Shown here: positions 31,498-39,608 of the stretch, piece after piece
How the letters are laid out: each line of letters begins with the position of its first letter
Numbering within the stretch: position 1 is the stretch's first letter
Assembly: GCF_024734075.1 (NCBI RefSeq)
Contig: NZ_CP102850.1
Coordinates: 4,526,001-4,590,000, forward strand
From: Gordonia mangrovi
GTDB lineage: Bacteria > Actinomycetota > Actinomycetes > Mycobacteriales > Mycobacteriaceae
Length of the DNA stretch: 64,000 nt
Direction: 5' to 3'
Notes under the pieces: generated by a model
The model's database searches: none
What the model was told of the DNA's origin: nothing
The model's input: the letters and a program-made list of their open reading frames with translations, nothing else
Made by a program: the position numbers and the translations under genes

Positions 31498-32582
31498 CAG
31501 CCGGCCCCGGCCCGCCGGCTGCGCCGTAGCAGCAGGAAGAACACCGGTCCGCCGATGAGCGACGTGAACATCCCCAAGGGGAGGTCGGCGTCACCGAGCA
31601 GGGTGCGCGCGGCGAGGTCGGCGGCCGTGATGACCAGCGCACCGCCCACGACGCTGGCGGGCAACAGGATCGCGTGACGCGGACCCACGATGAGCCGCAA
31701 CACGTGCGGCACGACCAGACCGACGAACATGATGATTCCGGAGAACGCGACCGCGGCACCGGTCAGGATGGACACGAGCACGATCACCTGACGGCGCACG
31801 ATCTCGACGTTGACCCCCAGCGAGGCGGCCTGGATCTCGCCGAGCGCGAGCAGATCGAGTTTGTGCACCAGGACCAGTGCCGCGGCGAGTGCGGCGATGA
31901 TCAGCGGGGCGGCGACCCACACCTCGTCCCAGGTGGTACCCGCCAGCGAACCCAACTGCCAGAACACGATCTGTTCGCGAGCCGCGGTGGACGCCACGAA
32001 GGTCAGATAGGCGATGATGCCGAGCGCAAACGCGTTCACCGCGATACCGGTGAGCACCAGCATGATCGCCGACGTCGAGCCATCGCGCAACGACAACACG
32101 TACACCGAGGCCGCGGTGAACAGGGCGAACACGAAGGCCGCGCCCGCCAGTGCCCAGTCATTGGTGGAGCCGCCGCCGAGCACGATCATCAGGCACGCGC
32201 CGACCGCCGCCCCCGACGACACCCCGATGATGCCGGGTTCGGCGAGCGGATTGGCCAGGACACCCTGCAGCAGGCACCCACCCGCGCCGAGCGCCGCACC
32301 CACCAGCAGGCCCAGCACGATCCGCGGGAAGCGGACGTTCCACAGTGCCGCTTCGCCGTTGGGGTGCGAGGGGAGGGGACCGATGTCGAGGTGGAAATGA
32401 TGGGCGAGGCTGCCGAGCACCTCGATGGGTGGGACCCCGACCCGGCCCAGGCCGGCCGACAGCACGACGAGTGCAGCGGTCGCGACGAGCAGGATCGCCA
32501 GCACGACGATGGTGCGCGTGCGATGGCGGCTGCGGTGCTCGACGGCCGTCGGCGTCGTGCGTTCGGAGGTCGGGGTGCTCAT
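31494..32582 (-). CDS. hmuU: Heme ABC transporter permease HmuU (FecCD family)
   Basis: A 362-residue FecCD/BtuC-type permease with around ten membrane helices. Conserved parts are NVRFPRIVLGLLVGAALGAG, GCLLQGVLANPLAEPGIIGV with SSGAAVGA, and GIIMFVGLVVPHVLRLIVGP with HAILLPASVVGG. A polar N-terminus of about 25 residues contains many Arg and His. The ATG overlaps the stop of hmuT (ATGA), and its own stop overlaps hmuV. Confidence 0.93.
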   Translation of the reverse strand: MSTPTSERTTPTAVEHRSRHRTRTIVVLAILLVATAALVVLSAGLGRVGVPPIEVLGSLAHHFHLDIGPLPSHPNGEAALWNVRFPRIVLGLLVGAALGAGGCLLQGVLANPLAEPGIIGVSSGAAVGACLMIVLGGGSTNDWALAGAAFVFALFTAASVYVLSLRDGSTSAIMLVLTGIAVNAFALGIIAYLTFVASTAAREQIVFWQLGSLAGTTWDEVWVAAPLIIAALAAALVLVHKLDLLALGEIQAASLGVNVEIVRRQVIVLVSILTGAAVAFSGIIMFVGLVVPHVLRLIVGPRHAILLPASVVGGALVITAADLAARTLLGDADLPLGMFTSLIGGPVFFLLLRRSRRAGAGW

Positions 32583-33619
32583 GTGTAGATCGCTTCCGCC
32601 AGAGACCCGAGCACCTTGCCGACGTCGGGGCCGAAGGCCAGGATCTCCGTCTCGTCCATCTGCACGATGCGCCGGTTGCGGCCCGCGTCGGTCTCGGCGA
32701 TCCCCGGCAGTGCGAGAACCCCGTCGAGCCCGCCGACCGTGTCGGCGCCCTGCGTCATCACCAGCAGCACGTTGGGATCGGCCTCGATCATCGCCTCGGC
32801 ACTGACCGCGGTGAACGCCCCGCTGAGGTCGGCCTCGCGGCCGGCGTCCCGACCACCGAGGTTCTCGATGAGATCGTCGGCGCCGGAGCCGGGGCCCGCC
32901 AGCAGGATCAGGTTGCGACCCCGGATGTAGACGAAGGCCATCACCGGGTCCCCGGACGGGGACGGGACCAGATCGCGGGCCGCGGCGACCTCGCGATCGG
33001 TACGGGCCACCAGCTGCTCGCCCTGCTCGGGCACCCCGAGTGCTTCCGCGACCGAGCGCATGAGGGCGTCGTTGCCGTCGAGGCCGCGGATGCCCGGGAA
33101 CACGACGACCGGGATGCCGGAGTCCCGGATCTGATCGACCGCGGCGGCCGGGACGGTGTTCTCGTTGACGAGGACGACGGTGGGGGCAAGTGCCAGCACC
33201 GCCTCGGCGTTGAGGCTGTGCCCGCGGTTGGTGACCACCGGCAGATCCACGGCGCTCGGAAAGGCGGTCGAGGTGTCCCGGCCGACCACGTGGGAGCCCA
33301 GGCCCAGCGCGAACACGGTGGTGCCGAGGGTGCCGTTGATGTCGACCGCGATGATCCGGTCGACGTCGCGAACCGTGACCGGCTCCTGACCTTCGGAGTC
33401 GACCGTGACCGGCAGCGTCGGAATCGGATCCGTCGCGATCGGTGTCACATCTGGGTCGGGCAACAATGCGGTCTGCGGCCCGTCACGCAGATGCGCGGTG
33501 GGCGCCACCGACGGTGCCGGTTGTTCGATGGGCTCGACGAAACAGGCGGACACGGTCGCCGCCAGCACCGCCACGAGCGCCGCGAGCACACGACGGCGCG
33601 GCCTGCCGAGTCTGCTCAC
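32579..33619 (-). CDS. hmuT: Heme-binding lipoprotein HmuT
   Basis: A 346-residue substrate-binding lipoprotein of a heme ABC importer. A basic signal start (SRLGRPRRRVLAALVAVLAA) leads to Cys26 in VSAC. The periplasmic-binding fold shows VDRIIAVDINGTLGTTVFAL, LGSHVVGRDTSTAFP, LPVVTNRGHSLNAEAVLAL and LAPTVVLVNENT, typical of HmuT/BtuF class proteins. The GTG start at 33619 has GAGG upstream at moderate distance. An IdeR-like ACTAAGG direct repeat lies 57-74 bases upstream, suggesting repression by iron. Heme rather than another chelate is inferred from family. Confidence 0.88.
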   Translation of the reverse strand: MSRLGRPRRRVLAALVAVLAATVSACFVEPIEQPAPSVAPTAHLRDGPQTALLPDPDVTPIATDPIPTLPVTVDSEGQEPVTVRDVDRIIAVDINGTLGTTVFALGLGSHVVGRDTSTAFPSAVDLPVVTNRGHSLNAEAVLALAPTVVLVNENTVPAAAVDQIRDSGIPVVVFPGIRGLDGNDALMRSVAEALGVPEQGEQLVARTDREVAAARDLVPSPSGDPVMAFVYIRGRNLILLAGPGSGADDLIENLGGRDAGREADLSGAFTAVSAEAMIEADPNVLLVMTQGADTVGGLDGVLALPGIAETDAGRNRRIVQMDETEILAFGPDVGKVLGSLAEAIYT

Positions 33620-33675
33620 GCGCTCACCTGCGCCACGATTCCTCCCACGCCGACGTGATCGGTGCCTGCGTCATT

Positions 33676-33693
33676 CCTTAGTCTCACCTTAGT
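33676..33693 (-). promoter_or_regulatory. IdeR/DtxR-like iron box upstream of hmuTUV
   Basis: Read on the minus strand the site is ACTAAGG, four bases, ACTAAGG. Its TAAGGTGAGACTAAGGAAT window agrees with TWAGGTTAGSCTAACCTWA at about 13 of 19 positions. It is upstream of the heme-import operon. Confidence 0.5.
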
Positions 33694-33743
33694 TGCGCGC
33701 CACCGGTGTGCCCACGCCGCCTCCGGCCCGAGAGCGGACTGGA

Positions 33744-33749
33744 TAAGCT
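33744..33749 (+). promoter_or_regulatory. -10 hexamer for leaderless map transcript
   Basis: TAAGCT, then six bases, then the map ATG at 33756. It lies about 50 bases from the divergent iron box of hmuT. Confidence 0.5.
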
Positions 33750-33755
33750 GGGTGC

Positions 33756-34619
33756 ATGACCGTTCGTGATGCCCTGCGGCCCGGCACAGTGTCGCCGACG
33801 CGCCCCGTCCCCGACTCCATCGAACGGCCGGAGTACGCATGGCGGGACACCGTCGACGAGGGACATGAACCGTGGGTGCAGGCCCCGGAGACCATCGAGA
33901 AGATGCGCGTCGCGAGCAAGATCGCGGCCAATGCCCTTGCCGAGGCCGGCAAGGCGGTCGCACCCGGCGTCACCACCGACGAGCTCGACCGGATCGCACA
34001 CGAGTACATGGTCGACCACGGCGCCTACCCGTCGACCCTGGGCTACAAAGGCTTTCCGAAGTCGTGCTGTACCTCGCTGAACGAGGTCATCTGTCACGGC
34101 ATCCCGGACTCGACCGTGATTGCCGACGGGGACATCGTCAACATCGATGTCACCGCCTACATCGACGGGGTGCACGGCGACACCAACGCCACCTTCCTGG
34201 CCGGTGACGTGTCGACCGAAGCCGCCGACCTCGTCGAACGCACCCGCATCGCCACCGAACGCGCCATCAAGGCGGTCAAGCCGGGCCGGGAGCTGAACGT
34301 CATCGGACGGGTCATCGAGGCCTACGCCAACCGCTTCGGATACACCGTGGTCCGGGACTTCACCGGCCACGGCATCGGTGAGACATTTCACAACGGTCTG
34401 GTGATCCTGCACTACGACCAGCCCAACGTCGACACGGTCATCGAGCCGGGCATGGTGTTCACCATCGAACCGATGATCAACCTCGGTGGGCTCGGCTACG
34501 AGATCTGGGACGACGGGTGGACCGTCGTGACCACCGACAAGAAGTGGACCGCCCAGTTCGAGCACACCCTGGTCGTGACCGACGACGGCGCCGAGATCCT
34601 CACCCTGCCCGACAGCTGA
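33756..34619 (+). CDS. map: Methionine aminopeptidase
   Basis: A 287-residue type I methionine aminopeptidase (MapB type, Rv2861c position) that removes the initiator Met. The N-terminal extension (about 40 residues, with PxxP-like VSPTRPVPDSIERP) is seen in actinobacterial MapB proteins. Metal ligands fit VNIDVTAYIDGVHGDTNATF (two Asp), TGHGIGETFH, FTIEPMINLG and FEHTLVVTDDG. NEVICHGIPD is the substrate-pocket His region. It has a leaderless-type promoter directly in front. Confidence 0.95.
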   Translation: MTVRDALRPGTVSPTRPVPDSIERPEYAWRDTVDEGHEPWVQAPETIEKMRVASKIAANALAEAGKAVAPGVTTDELDRIAHEYMVDHGAYPSTLGYKGFPKSCCTSLNEVICHGIPDSTVIADGDIVNIDVTAYIDGVHGDTNATFLAGDVSTEAADLVERTRIATERAIKAVKPGRELNVIGRVIEAYANRFGYTVVRDFTGHGIGETFHNGLVILHYDQPNVDTVIEPGMVFTIEPMINLGGLGYEIWDDGWTVVTTDKKWTAQFEHTLVVTDDGAEILTLPDS

Positions 34620-34701
34620 CCGGTCGATGGTCGGCGGAGCTCCGTCCGCCGACCGGAGGAACCGGGTGTGCCGCGCCCGACCGGGCCCGGTCGATGTCGC
34701 C

Positions 34702-34707
34702 TATCCT
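34702..34707 (+). promoter_or_regulatory. -10 hexamer for leaderless hydrolase transcript
   Basis: TATCCT, then GAGCCC, then GTG at 34714. It decides the start of the downstream alpha/beta hydrolase. Confidence 0.5.
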
Positions 34708-34713
34708 GAGCCC

Positions 34714-35538
34714 GTGGACACGCAACAGCGCGCCGTTCAGGTCGGCGAGCACACCTTCGACACCCGGATCAGCGGCCCCGAAGACGGAAAATGGGTGCTG
34801 CTGCTGCACGGATTCCCCGTGAACGGTTCCTGCTATGACACGGTGGTGCCGCGCCTCCATGAAAGTGGATTGCGCACAATTGTTTTCGACCAGCGCGGAT
34901 ACAGTCCCGGAGCGCGGCCCGACGGTGTGGACGCCTACCGGCTGGAGTTGCTCGTCGACGACGCGATCGGGCTCCTCGACGCCCTCGGCGTCCAGTACTC
35001 GATGCTCGTCGGTCACGACTGGGGTGGCATCGTCGCCTGGCATCTCGCGGGCAAACACCCCGACCGCTTCACCGGCCTGGTGGCCGCGAGCACCGGACAT
35101 CCGTCCGCAATGCGCGATGCGCTGGAATCCTCGGATCAGCGTGAACGCTCGCTCTACATCAAGGATTTCGTCGCCGACGACGCGGAGGAGAAACTGCTCG
35201 CCGACGACGGCGCCGTGCTGCGTGCCGCCGGGGTCACGGCCGAGGAGCTGCTGCCGCTCACCGAACCCGGGGCATTGACCGGGCCGTTGAACTGGTACCG
35301 CGCCAACTTCACCGGTGACATCGCGACGAAACTGGCGTGTCCGCCGGTGGAGATCCCGACCACCATGGTGTGGGGTGACGCCGACGATTCGCTCGGCCGC
35401 GAACAGGCACAGCTCAGCGGACGCTACGCGTACTCCGACTTCCGCTTCTGTGAGTTGCCCGGCGTCGACCACTGGATACCCCAGCACGCCGGTGCCGCGC
35501 TCGCCTCGGAGATCGCACTGCGCTCGACGGTGTTCTGA
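34714..35538 (+). CDS. Alpha/beta hydrolase, epoxide-hydrolase-like
   Basis: A 274-residue alpha/beta hydrolase. The oxyanion motif is LLLHGFPVNG, and the nucleophile elbow is VGHDWGGIVAW, in which Asp replaces the usual Ser, as in epoxide hydrolases and dehalogenases. The acid lies in VWGDADDSLG and the His in PGVDHWIPQH. The cap domain spans about 125-205. A small-molecule epoxide or halide substrate is inferred from the Asp nucleophile. GTG at 34714 is chosen over upstream starts because it has TATCCT six bases before it. Confidence 0.85.
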   Translation: MDTQQRAVQVGEHTFDTRISGPEDGKWVLLLHGFPVNGSCYDTVVPRLHESGLRTIVFDQRGYSPGARPDGVDAYRLELLVDDAIGLLDALGVQYSMLVGHDWGGIVAWHLAGKHPDRFTGLVAASTGHPSAMRDALESSDQRERSLYIKDFVADDAEEKLLADDGAVLRAAGVTAEELLPLTEPGALTGPLNWYRANFTGDIATKLACPPVEIPTTMVWGDADDSLGREQAQLSGRYAYSDFRFCELPGVDHWIPQHAGAALASEIALRSTVF

Positions 35539-35558
35539 CCCCGCCGTTCTGACACCAC

Positions 35559-36272
35559 TCAGCCGAATCGCTCGGTCCGGATCCGTTCGTGCCGATGACC
35601 GGCACCGACCATCGCTGCCGCACAATGCTCCACGAAGGCGGTGGGACCGCAGATGAACACGGTGGGTGCCCGGTCGGGATGGATGGCGAGCTCGGTGAGT
35701 TCGGATGTGCCGAGTCGCCCGGTCGGCCGGTCGCCGGTGCCGATGCCACGTCGGGTGAAGGCCAGCCGGACGGGTAGCCGGCGGTGATCGATGAGCTGGC
35801 GCAGCTCGTCGCCGAACAGGATGCGATCGGGCGATCGCAACGAGTAGACCAGGTTGAACGGCACGGTCGGAGCGGCGATCTCGCGGTGACGGATCATCGA
35901 CATCAGCGGGCCGAGCCCCGATCCGCCGGCGATCAGCTGTATCGGACCGGGGCTGGTGCCGTCCCAGGTGAACCACCCACCGTGCGGCCTGGTCACCTCG
36001 AGCGGTTCACCCACCTCCACGACGTCGACGAGGTATGGCGACACCTCCCCGTCGTCGGCGCGTTCGACCGTCACCTCCACAGTGCGCCGCTCCCGGGTGT
36101 CCGACAAGGAGTAGGTACGGGCGGTCGAATAGCCGTCTTCGGCGGTGAGGCGGATGTCGAGGTGCTGGCCGGGTAGCGCGGTGAACGGCTCGGACAGAGC
36201 GAGTCGCAGCGAGCGTGCGCTGTCGCTGTGCCGGGTCTGTGAGATGACCGTCGTGACCTGCCATTCGCTCAT
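35559..36272 (-). CDS. FAD/NAD(P)-binding oxidoreductase (partner of Mo enzyme)
   Basis: A 237-residue ferredoxin-reductase-fold protein. The FAD motif is ARTYSLSD (R-x-Y-S), the pyridine nucleotide-binding region is LIAGGSGLGPLMSMIRHREI, and the C-terminal motif is VFICGPTAFVEH. No 2Fe-2S ferredoxin domain is attached, so electrons must pass to a separate partner. The gene begins 16 bases after the stop of the sulfite-oxidase-like gene, so the pair likely works as reductase plus molybdoenzyme. ATG at 36272 starts exactly in the gap; longer versions would overlap the upstream gene. Confidence 0.85.
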   Translation of the reverse strand: MSEWQVTTVISQTRHSDSARSLRLALSEPFTALPGQHLDIRLTAEDGYSTARTYSLSDTRERRTVEVTVERADDGEVSPYLVDVVEVGEPLEVTRPHGGWFTWDGTSPGPIQLIAGGSGLGPLMSMIRHREIAAPTVPFNLVYSLRSPDRILFGDELRQLIDHRRLPVRLAFTRRGIGTGDRPTGRLGTSELTELAIHPDRAPTVFICGPTAFVEHCAAAMVGAGHRHERIRTERFG

Positions 36273-36288
36273 GAACGGCCCTGCTCGG

Positions 36289-36885
36289 TCATGAATACCG
36301 CTGCTCGGTCCAGGGATCGCCGTGCATGTGGTAGCCGTTGCTCTCCCAGAATCCGGGGGTGTCGGTGGACATGAACCGCAGTCGGCACACCCATTTGGCG
36401 CTCTTCCAGAAGTAGAGATGCGGTACCAGCAGCCGTGCCGGACCGCCGTGCTCGGCGGCCAGGGGCTCGCCGTCATAGGAGTCGGCGATCCAGCCGCGAC
36501 CACCGACGAGGTCGGCGAGCGCGACATTGGTGGTGTATCCGCCGTGGCAATGTGCCATCACGAAGTCGTCGGCCGCCCAAGGTAACTCGGCCAGGATGGT
36601 ATCGAATGACACACCACGCCAACGGGTCTCGAACTTCGACCAGCGCGTCACACAGTGGATGTCGGTGACGATGTCCTCATGCGGAAGTTCCTGGAACTGT
36701 GCCCAATTCCACTTGTGGACACGGTGCCTCGACGACTGGACGGCCAACGTCCAGTTCTCGAGGGTCACCGTCGGCGTCGGTTCCGCCGACAGCACCGGGA
36801 AGTCGAAGGTCCGGTACTGCCCGGGTGGCAGACGCGCCGCATCGCGGTCGCGCCTCCCGACGAATCCGCGGTTCACGATCGCCAT
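36289..36885 (-). CDS. Sulfite-oxidase-like molybdopterin oxidoreductase
   Basis: A 198-residue protein of the oxidoreductase molybdopterin-binding family (MsrP/YedY and sulfite oxidase class). The Mo-ligating cysteine is in TDIHCVTRWSKFETRW. Other cofactor contacts are in VMAHCHGGYTTNVAL, HGGPARLLVPHLYFWKSAKW and a final GYHMHGDPWTEQRY. No Tat or Sec signal is visible, so it is predicted to be cytosolic, unlike MsrP. The substrate is unknown. With the adjacent FAD reductase it forms a short operon on the minus strand. Confidence 0.87.
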   Translation of the reverse strand: MAIVNRGFVGRRDRDAARLPPGQYRTFDFPVLSAEPTPTVTLENWTLAVQSSRHRVHKWNWAQFQELPHEDIVTDIHCVTRWSKFETRWRGVSFDTILAELPWAADDFVMAHCHGGYTTNVALADLVGGRGWIADSYDGEPLAAEHGGPARLLVPHLYFWKSAKWVCRLRFMSTDTPGFWESNGYHMHGDPWTEQRYS

Positions 36886-36927
36886 TGCAGCGATGCTACC
36901 GGCGGGACGACGATGGTGGCCGGTCGA

Positions 36928-38328
36928 TCAGATCTCCAGACCGAGCAGTGCGTTCTCGAGGACCTCGGGCATCGCCGGATGAATCCAGTACTGGCCGCGG
37001 GCGACATCATGTGCGGTCTGTCCGAACGACATGGCCTGGATGATCGGCTGGATCACCGTGGGCGCCTGAGGGCCGAGGATATGGCAGCCGAGCAGTCGTC
37101 CGGTGCCGCGCTCGGCGATCACCTTGCAGAAACCGGTGGTGTCCTCCATGGCCCACCCGTAGGCGACATCGCCATAGGCCTGCACCTTGACCGTGATGTC
37201 GAGGTCCATGTCGCGCGCCTCGTCTTCGGTGAGGCCCACCGTGGCGATCTGCGGATGGGTGAAGACCGCGGCCGGGACGTGGCGATGGTCGAACCAGAGC
37301 AGGTCGTCGGACTCCCAGCCCTTGAGGAGGTTCGCCTGCACCACACGTTGTTCGTGGTTGGCGACGTGTTTGAGCTGGTATGGGGAACTCACATCCCCGA
37401 GGGCCCACACATGCGACGCCGCGGTCCGCCCGTGTGGGTCGCACACGACGCGACCGTGATCGTCGAGTTCCACACCGATCGACCCGAGATTGAGTCGATC
37501 GCCGTTGGGGCGGCGCCCGGTGGCGACCAACAGCGCGTCACCGTCGATGTGGGTGCCGTCGCCGAGACTGACCCGGATGCCGCCCTCGTCGAGCTCGACC
37601 ACATTCGTCACATCGGTGTTCAGCCGCACATCCCACTTCTCCTTCTCCTGGGCCACCGCGGTGAAGCGCGTCGAGATGTCGGAGTCGAGTTTGCGCAGCA
37701 GCGCGGGGCCGCGCGCGATGATCGACACCGCACTGCCCAATCCGCCGAAGACGTGCGCGAATTCGGTCGCGATGTAGCCGCCGCCGACGACGATCAGGCG
37801 GTCCGGGAGGCGCTCGAGACGCATCACGTCGTTGTTGGTGTAGTACGGCGCACCGCATTCGCTGATCGCCGGCGGCACCGTCGCCCGTGAGCCCGCGGCG
37901 ATCACGACCTCGTCGGCGAGAACCAGTGCGTCGGCGGTGACCAGTCGGTAGCGGCCGTCGGCATCGCGGCCGTCGAATTCGACGTGCGCGGAGTACACGG
38001 TGATGTTGGCGCAGCGTTCCTCGCGGTATTCCCGACCACCCGCGGAGATCGGGTCGATACGACCGAACACCCGCTGCACGATCGCAGGCCAGTCCACCGA
38101 GTCGACTCGGCTGTTGACGCCCAGTCGGTGTCCGTGTCGGGCGCCCTCGGCCACCTCTGCGGCGTAGACGAACATCTTGGTGGGAATACAGCCGACGTTG
38201 AGGCAGGTCCCGCCGTAGACGTTCTCTTCGAAGACCGCGATCGACTTGTCGTCGAAGCGCTCGTCGGGGATCGAGTTCCCACTCCCGGTGCCGATGATCG
38301 CCAGGTCGACGATCTGCGTCGCGGTCAT
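36928..38328 (-). CDS. mtr: Mycothione reductase
   Basis: A 466-residue flavoprotein disulfide reductase that uses NADPH to reduce mycothiol disulfide, the actinobacterial stand-in for glutathione disulfide. The redox-active motif is GGTCLNVGCIPTK near residue 40. FAD-binding is at the N-terminus (LAIIGTGSGNS, the Mtr variant of the GxGxxG), the NADPH loop is IVVGGGYIATEFAHVF and the dimer-interface catalytic His is in HPAMPEVLEN. ATG at 38328 overlaps the upstream hydrolase stop as ATGA. It corresponds to Rv2855. Confidence 0.94.
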   Translation of the reverse strand: MTATQIVDLAIIGTGSGNSIPDERFDDKSIAVFEENVYGGTCLNVGCIPTKMFVYAAEVAEGARHGHRLGVNSRVDSVDWPAIVQRVFGRIDPISAGGREYREERCANITVYSAHVEFDGRDADGRYRLVTADALVLADEVVIAAGSRATVPPAISECGAPYYTNNDVMRLERLPDRLIVVGGGYIATEFAHVFGGLGSAVSIIARGPALLRKLDSDISTRFTAVAQEKEKWDVRLNTDVTNVVELDEGGIRVSLGDGTHIDGDALLVATGRRPNGDRLNLGSIGVELDDHGRVVCDPHGRTAASHVWALGDVSSPYQLKHVANHEQRVVQANLLKGWESDDLLWFDHRHVPAAVFTHPQIATVGLTEDEARDMDLDITVKVQAYGDVAYGWAMEDTTGFCKVIAERGTGRLLGCHILGPQAPTVIQPIIQAMSFGQTAHDVARGQYWIHPAMPEVLENALLGLEI

Positions 38329-39410
38329 GCCGGATCCGTGGTCGCTGCCGACTGCGCGGATGTCGCGACATCTGTCGCGCCGCCGAGCGTGCCCTGCAGC
38401 CAACTGTCGATCTCGCGATACGCGTGCTCACGTGCATGACGTACTGAAAGGAACACATCGTGGCGGGCGTCGGCGATCGGGACCACCGTCACCCGGTCGC
38501 CCAGATATCCACTCCACCGTGACATGTGACGCACATCGAGAACCACGTCGGCGTCGTCGACCGAGCCGGGGCGCGACCGGTCGAACAGTGTCTTGTCCGA
38601 GCGCAGCACCAGCGACGGGACACCGACGTCGACGCCGCGATGCAGCCGCGCCTGCCCGCGACGGACCGCGTTGAGGAACCCGAAGGTGACCGGGAACCCG
38701 CCCAGCGGCTTCAGCGCGAGGTCGTAGGCCCATTCACCACCGGTGGTCTCATGGATGCTGCGACCGTATCCGTCGGAGAGTTCCTGGGGGAGCACCGCCT
38801 TGGGGCGGACCGCGGCGAGGGCACGCAACAGCAGTGAGACCGGTGGCGTTCGCAGGATCGGGCTGCCCTGCAGGTCGAACCAGGGGCTGTTCAACAGGAG
38901 GCCGCAGACCTTGTCGTGCAGGTCGGGCGAGGTGGACCGCAGTCGGTCCAACCACAACGGGGTGATGATGCCTCCGGTGGAGTGTGCCGCGACGATCACC
39001 CGTTCGGGCCCCCCGCCGGCGGCCGTCTCGGCAGCGACCACGTCGAGTGCATGGCCGAGTTCCTCGTCGTACCGGCGGAGGTCGGTCGCGAAGTGCGCGG
39101 TGTGCTGCGGCTGCAGGGAACGTCCGCATTTGCGCAGATCGAGGGCATAGAAGGCGTAGCCGCGTTCGTGAAAGTAGTCGGCGAGCGGCTCGTGGAAGAA
39201 GTAGTCGGTGAAGCCGTGCACGTACAGGACGGCACCGTTCACGGCCGGCTCGGGGCCGGCCTTGCGGACCAGGGTCGCGGTGATCGGGTCCTCGCCGTCC
39301 GGGTCGGGTCCCAGGGGCAGGGTGAGCACTTCGTAGCGATCCAACAGGTGGTCGGGTTGCCAGGTGGCAGCGGGTTCGCCGGCGCGGGCGGCGCTCGAGG
39401 ATGCGGTCAC
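38325..39410 (-). CDS. Alpha/beta hydrolase (lysophospholipase-like), Rv2854-like
   Basis: A 361-residue serine hydrolase. The N-terminal blocks are ATLVRKAGPEPAVNGAVLYV and HGFTDYFFHEPLADYF; the nucleophile elbow is VAAHSTGGIITPLW (G-H-S-x-G variant AHSTG). A His in ADARHDVFLS and an Asp before it complete the triad. A monoacylglycerol or lysophospholipid substrate is suggested by family only. GTG at 39410 is used because TAGAGT lies seven bases upstream on the minus strand. The end is coupled to mtr by a four-base overlap, as in Rv2854-Rv2855. Confidence 0.82.
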   Translation of the reverse strand: MTASSSAARAGEPAATWQPDHLLDRYEVLTLPLGPDPDGEDPITATLVRKAGPEPAVNGAVLYVHGFTDYFFHEPLADYFHERGYAFYALDLRKCGRSLQPQHTAHFATDLRRYDEELGHALDVVAAETAAGGGPERVIVAAHSTGGIITPLWLDRLRSTSPDLHDKVCGLLLNSPWFDLQGSPILRTPPVSLLLRALAAVRPKAVLPQELSDGYGRSIHETTGGEWAYDLALKPLGGFPVTFGFLNAVRRGQARLHRGVDVGVPSLVLRSDKTLFDRSRPGSVDDADVVLDVRHMSRWSGYLGDRVTVVPIADARHDVFLSVRHAREHAYREIDSWLQGTLGGATDVATSAQSAATTDPA

Positions 39411-39608
39411 GGGTTCCACTCTAGATATCCTGTGTGCGGGTGGGCGTGGCGGTGACTGTCGCCCAGCCCACACTTTGGCCCAGGCGATTCCGTTGTTTGC
39501 GCCGGAATGGGGAACAATGGCCGTTGACAGGGACGACCGACGGCGGCAGACCCTCGCGGCTCACCGCGACAGCCCCGATCGTCCAACCCGTGCGAAGGAG
39601 AGCTCCTC
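39411..39608. other. Divergent intergenic region before mqo
   Basis: The region is about 200 bases. On the minus strand TAGAGT (39418-39423) is seven bases before the hydrolase GTG. On the plus strand an ATTCCG-N10-CGGAAT dyad (about 39487-39508) is followed by AACAAT, a possible -10 for mqo. A GAAGGAGAG ribosome site precedes mqo. Confidence 0.4.

Noticed and set aside
30643..31677. Long plus-strand open frame opposite hmuV/hmuU
   Set aside because: It is the mirror of clear ABC ATPase and permease genes, lacks a ribosome site and encodes Arg/His-rich low-complexity sequence.
36655..37890. 411-codon plus-strand open frame opposite mtr
   Set aside because: The minus-strand mycothione reductase with all motifs occupies it; the plus frame has no family-like features.
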